Below, piece by piece: positions 15,216-15,300 of a DNA stretch of 15,300 nt. The stretch's first letter is position 1. Each line of letters begins with the position of its first letter. The notes under the pieces were generated by a model. The model was given only the letters and a program-made list of their open reading frames with translations, did not search any database and was not told the DNA's origin. Location: assembly GCA_003562535.1 (NCBI GenBank), contig PWUP01000165.1, positions 1 through 15,300 of the forward strand, in the 5' to 3' direction. Origin of the DNA: Gammaproteobacteria bacterium (GTDB lineage: Bacteria > Pseudomonadota > Gammaproteobacteria > Competibacterales > Competibacteraceae). Made by a program: the position numbers and the translations under genes.

Positions 15216-15300
15216 TTAGAATCCTAGCCGGTTAAACAGGCTGCGTTTCGCTGGCGGTAGCCCCAGCAATTTGGCAGCTAGATCATCCAAATCGCGGGTA
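15216..15300 (-). CDS. Probable TadZ/CpaE C-terminal end (partial)
   Basis: On the minus strand the window edge reads 27 codons, TRDLDDLAAKLLGLPPAKRS then LFNRLGF, and a TAA at 15218-15216. A short basic tail ending in a hydrophobic/Arg motif, placed directly before tadA, fits the C-terminus of the ATPase-like localisation protein TadZ/CpaE, which usually precedes tadA. Too short to be sure; the assignment rests mainly on gene order. The rest lies beyond the window. Confidence 0.55.
   Translation of the reverse strand, partial: TRDLDDLAAKLLGLPPAKRSLFNRLGF

Overview
The window looks like chromosomal DNA from a gammaproteobacterium of moderate GC content. The clearest clue is the conserved block surE–pcm–(DedA/YqaA family)–nlpD–rpoS, a gammaproteobacterial arrangement. 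A DUF3422 protein, Ppx, TrxB and a Tad pilus cluster fit the same group. I cannot name a genus from sequence alone. No tRNA, rRNA, CRISPR array or intact transposase gene was seen, and coding density is high (no gene-free stretch exceeds about 215 bp).

Layout: (1) Positions 1-1419 hold the 3' part of a BCCT-family compatible-solute transporter. It converges on an smr-type gene (1552-2106, minus) across a nested palindromic repeat of the REP-like kind. (2) Positions 2204-4945 hold surE, pcm, a YqaA/VTT membrane protein and nlpD. Each start overlaps the previous stop by 1-4 bases, so translation is probably coupled. They are followed by rpoS (5049-5963) with a strong Shine-Dalgarno sequence. 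This is a stress and stationary-phase block: nucleotide phosphatase, protein repair, envelope amidase activation and the general stress sigma factor. (3) A DUF3422 gene converges on a GNAT acetyltransferase and ppx (both minus). ppx is divergent from trxB. (4) trxB converges with, and overlaps by 10 bp, a minus-strand sensor/GGDEF gene. (5) The right part is a minus-strand Tad (tight adherence, type IVc pilus) cluster in the order tadZ/cpaE (3' end only), tadA, tadB, tadC.

The most interesting part is the 213-bp gap between tadC and the GGDEF gene. On the minus strand it folds into a chain of stem-loops, one capped by a GCAA tetraloop. Its sequence and architecture resemble HEARO RNA, the IscB-associated omega RNA. 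In ISC elements this RNA lies directly upstream of iscB. Here no iscB follows; the next ATG belongs to the GGDEF gene. That gene looks damaged: the first half of its GGDEF domain, the distal part of its sensor and the expected second membrane segment are missing through an in-frame deletion. A standalone guide-RNA-like element beside a remodelled c-di-GMP gene, where tadD might be expected, is the best candidate for follow-up. A second observation is that the RpoS-like sigma factor carries His and Cys at normally conserved positions of region 2.4.
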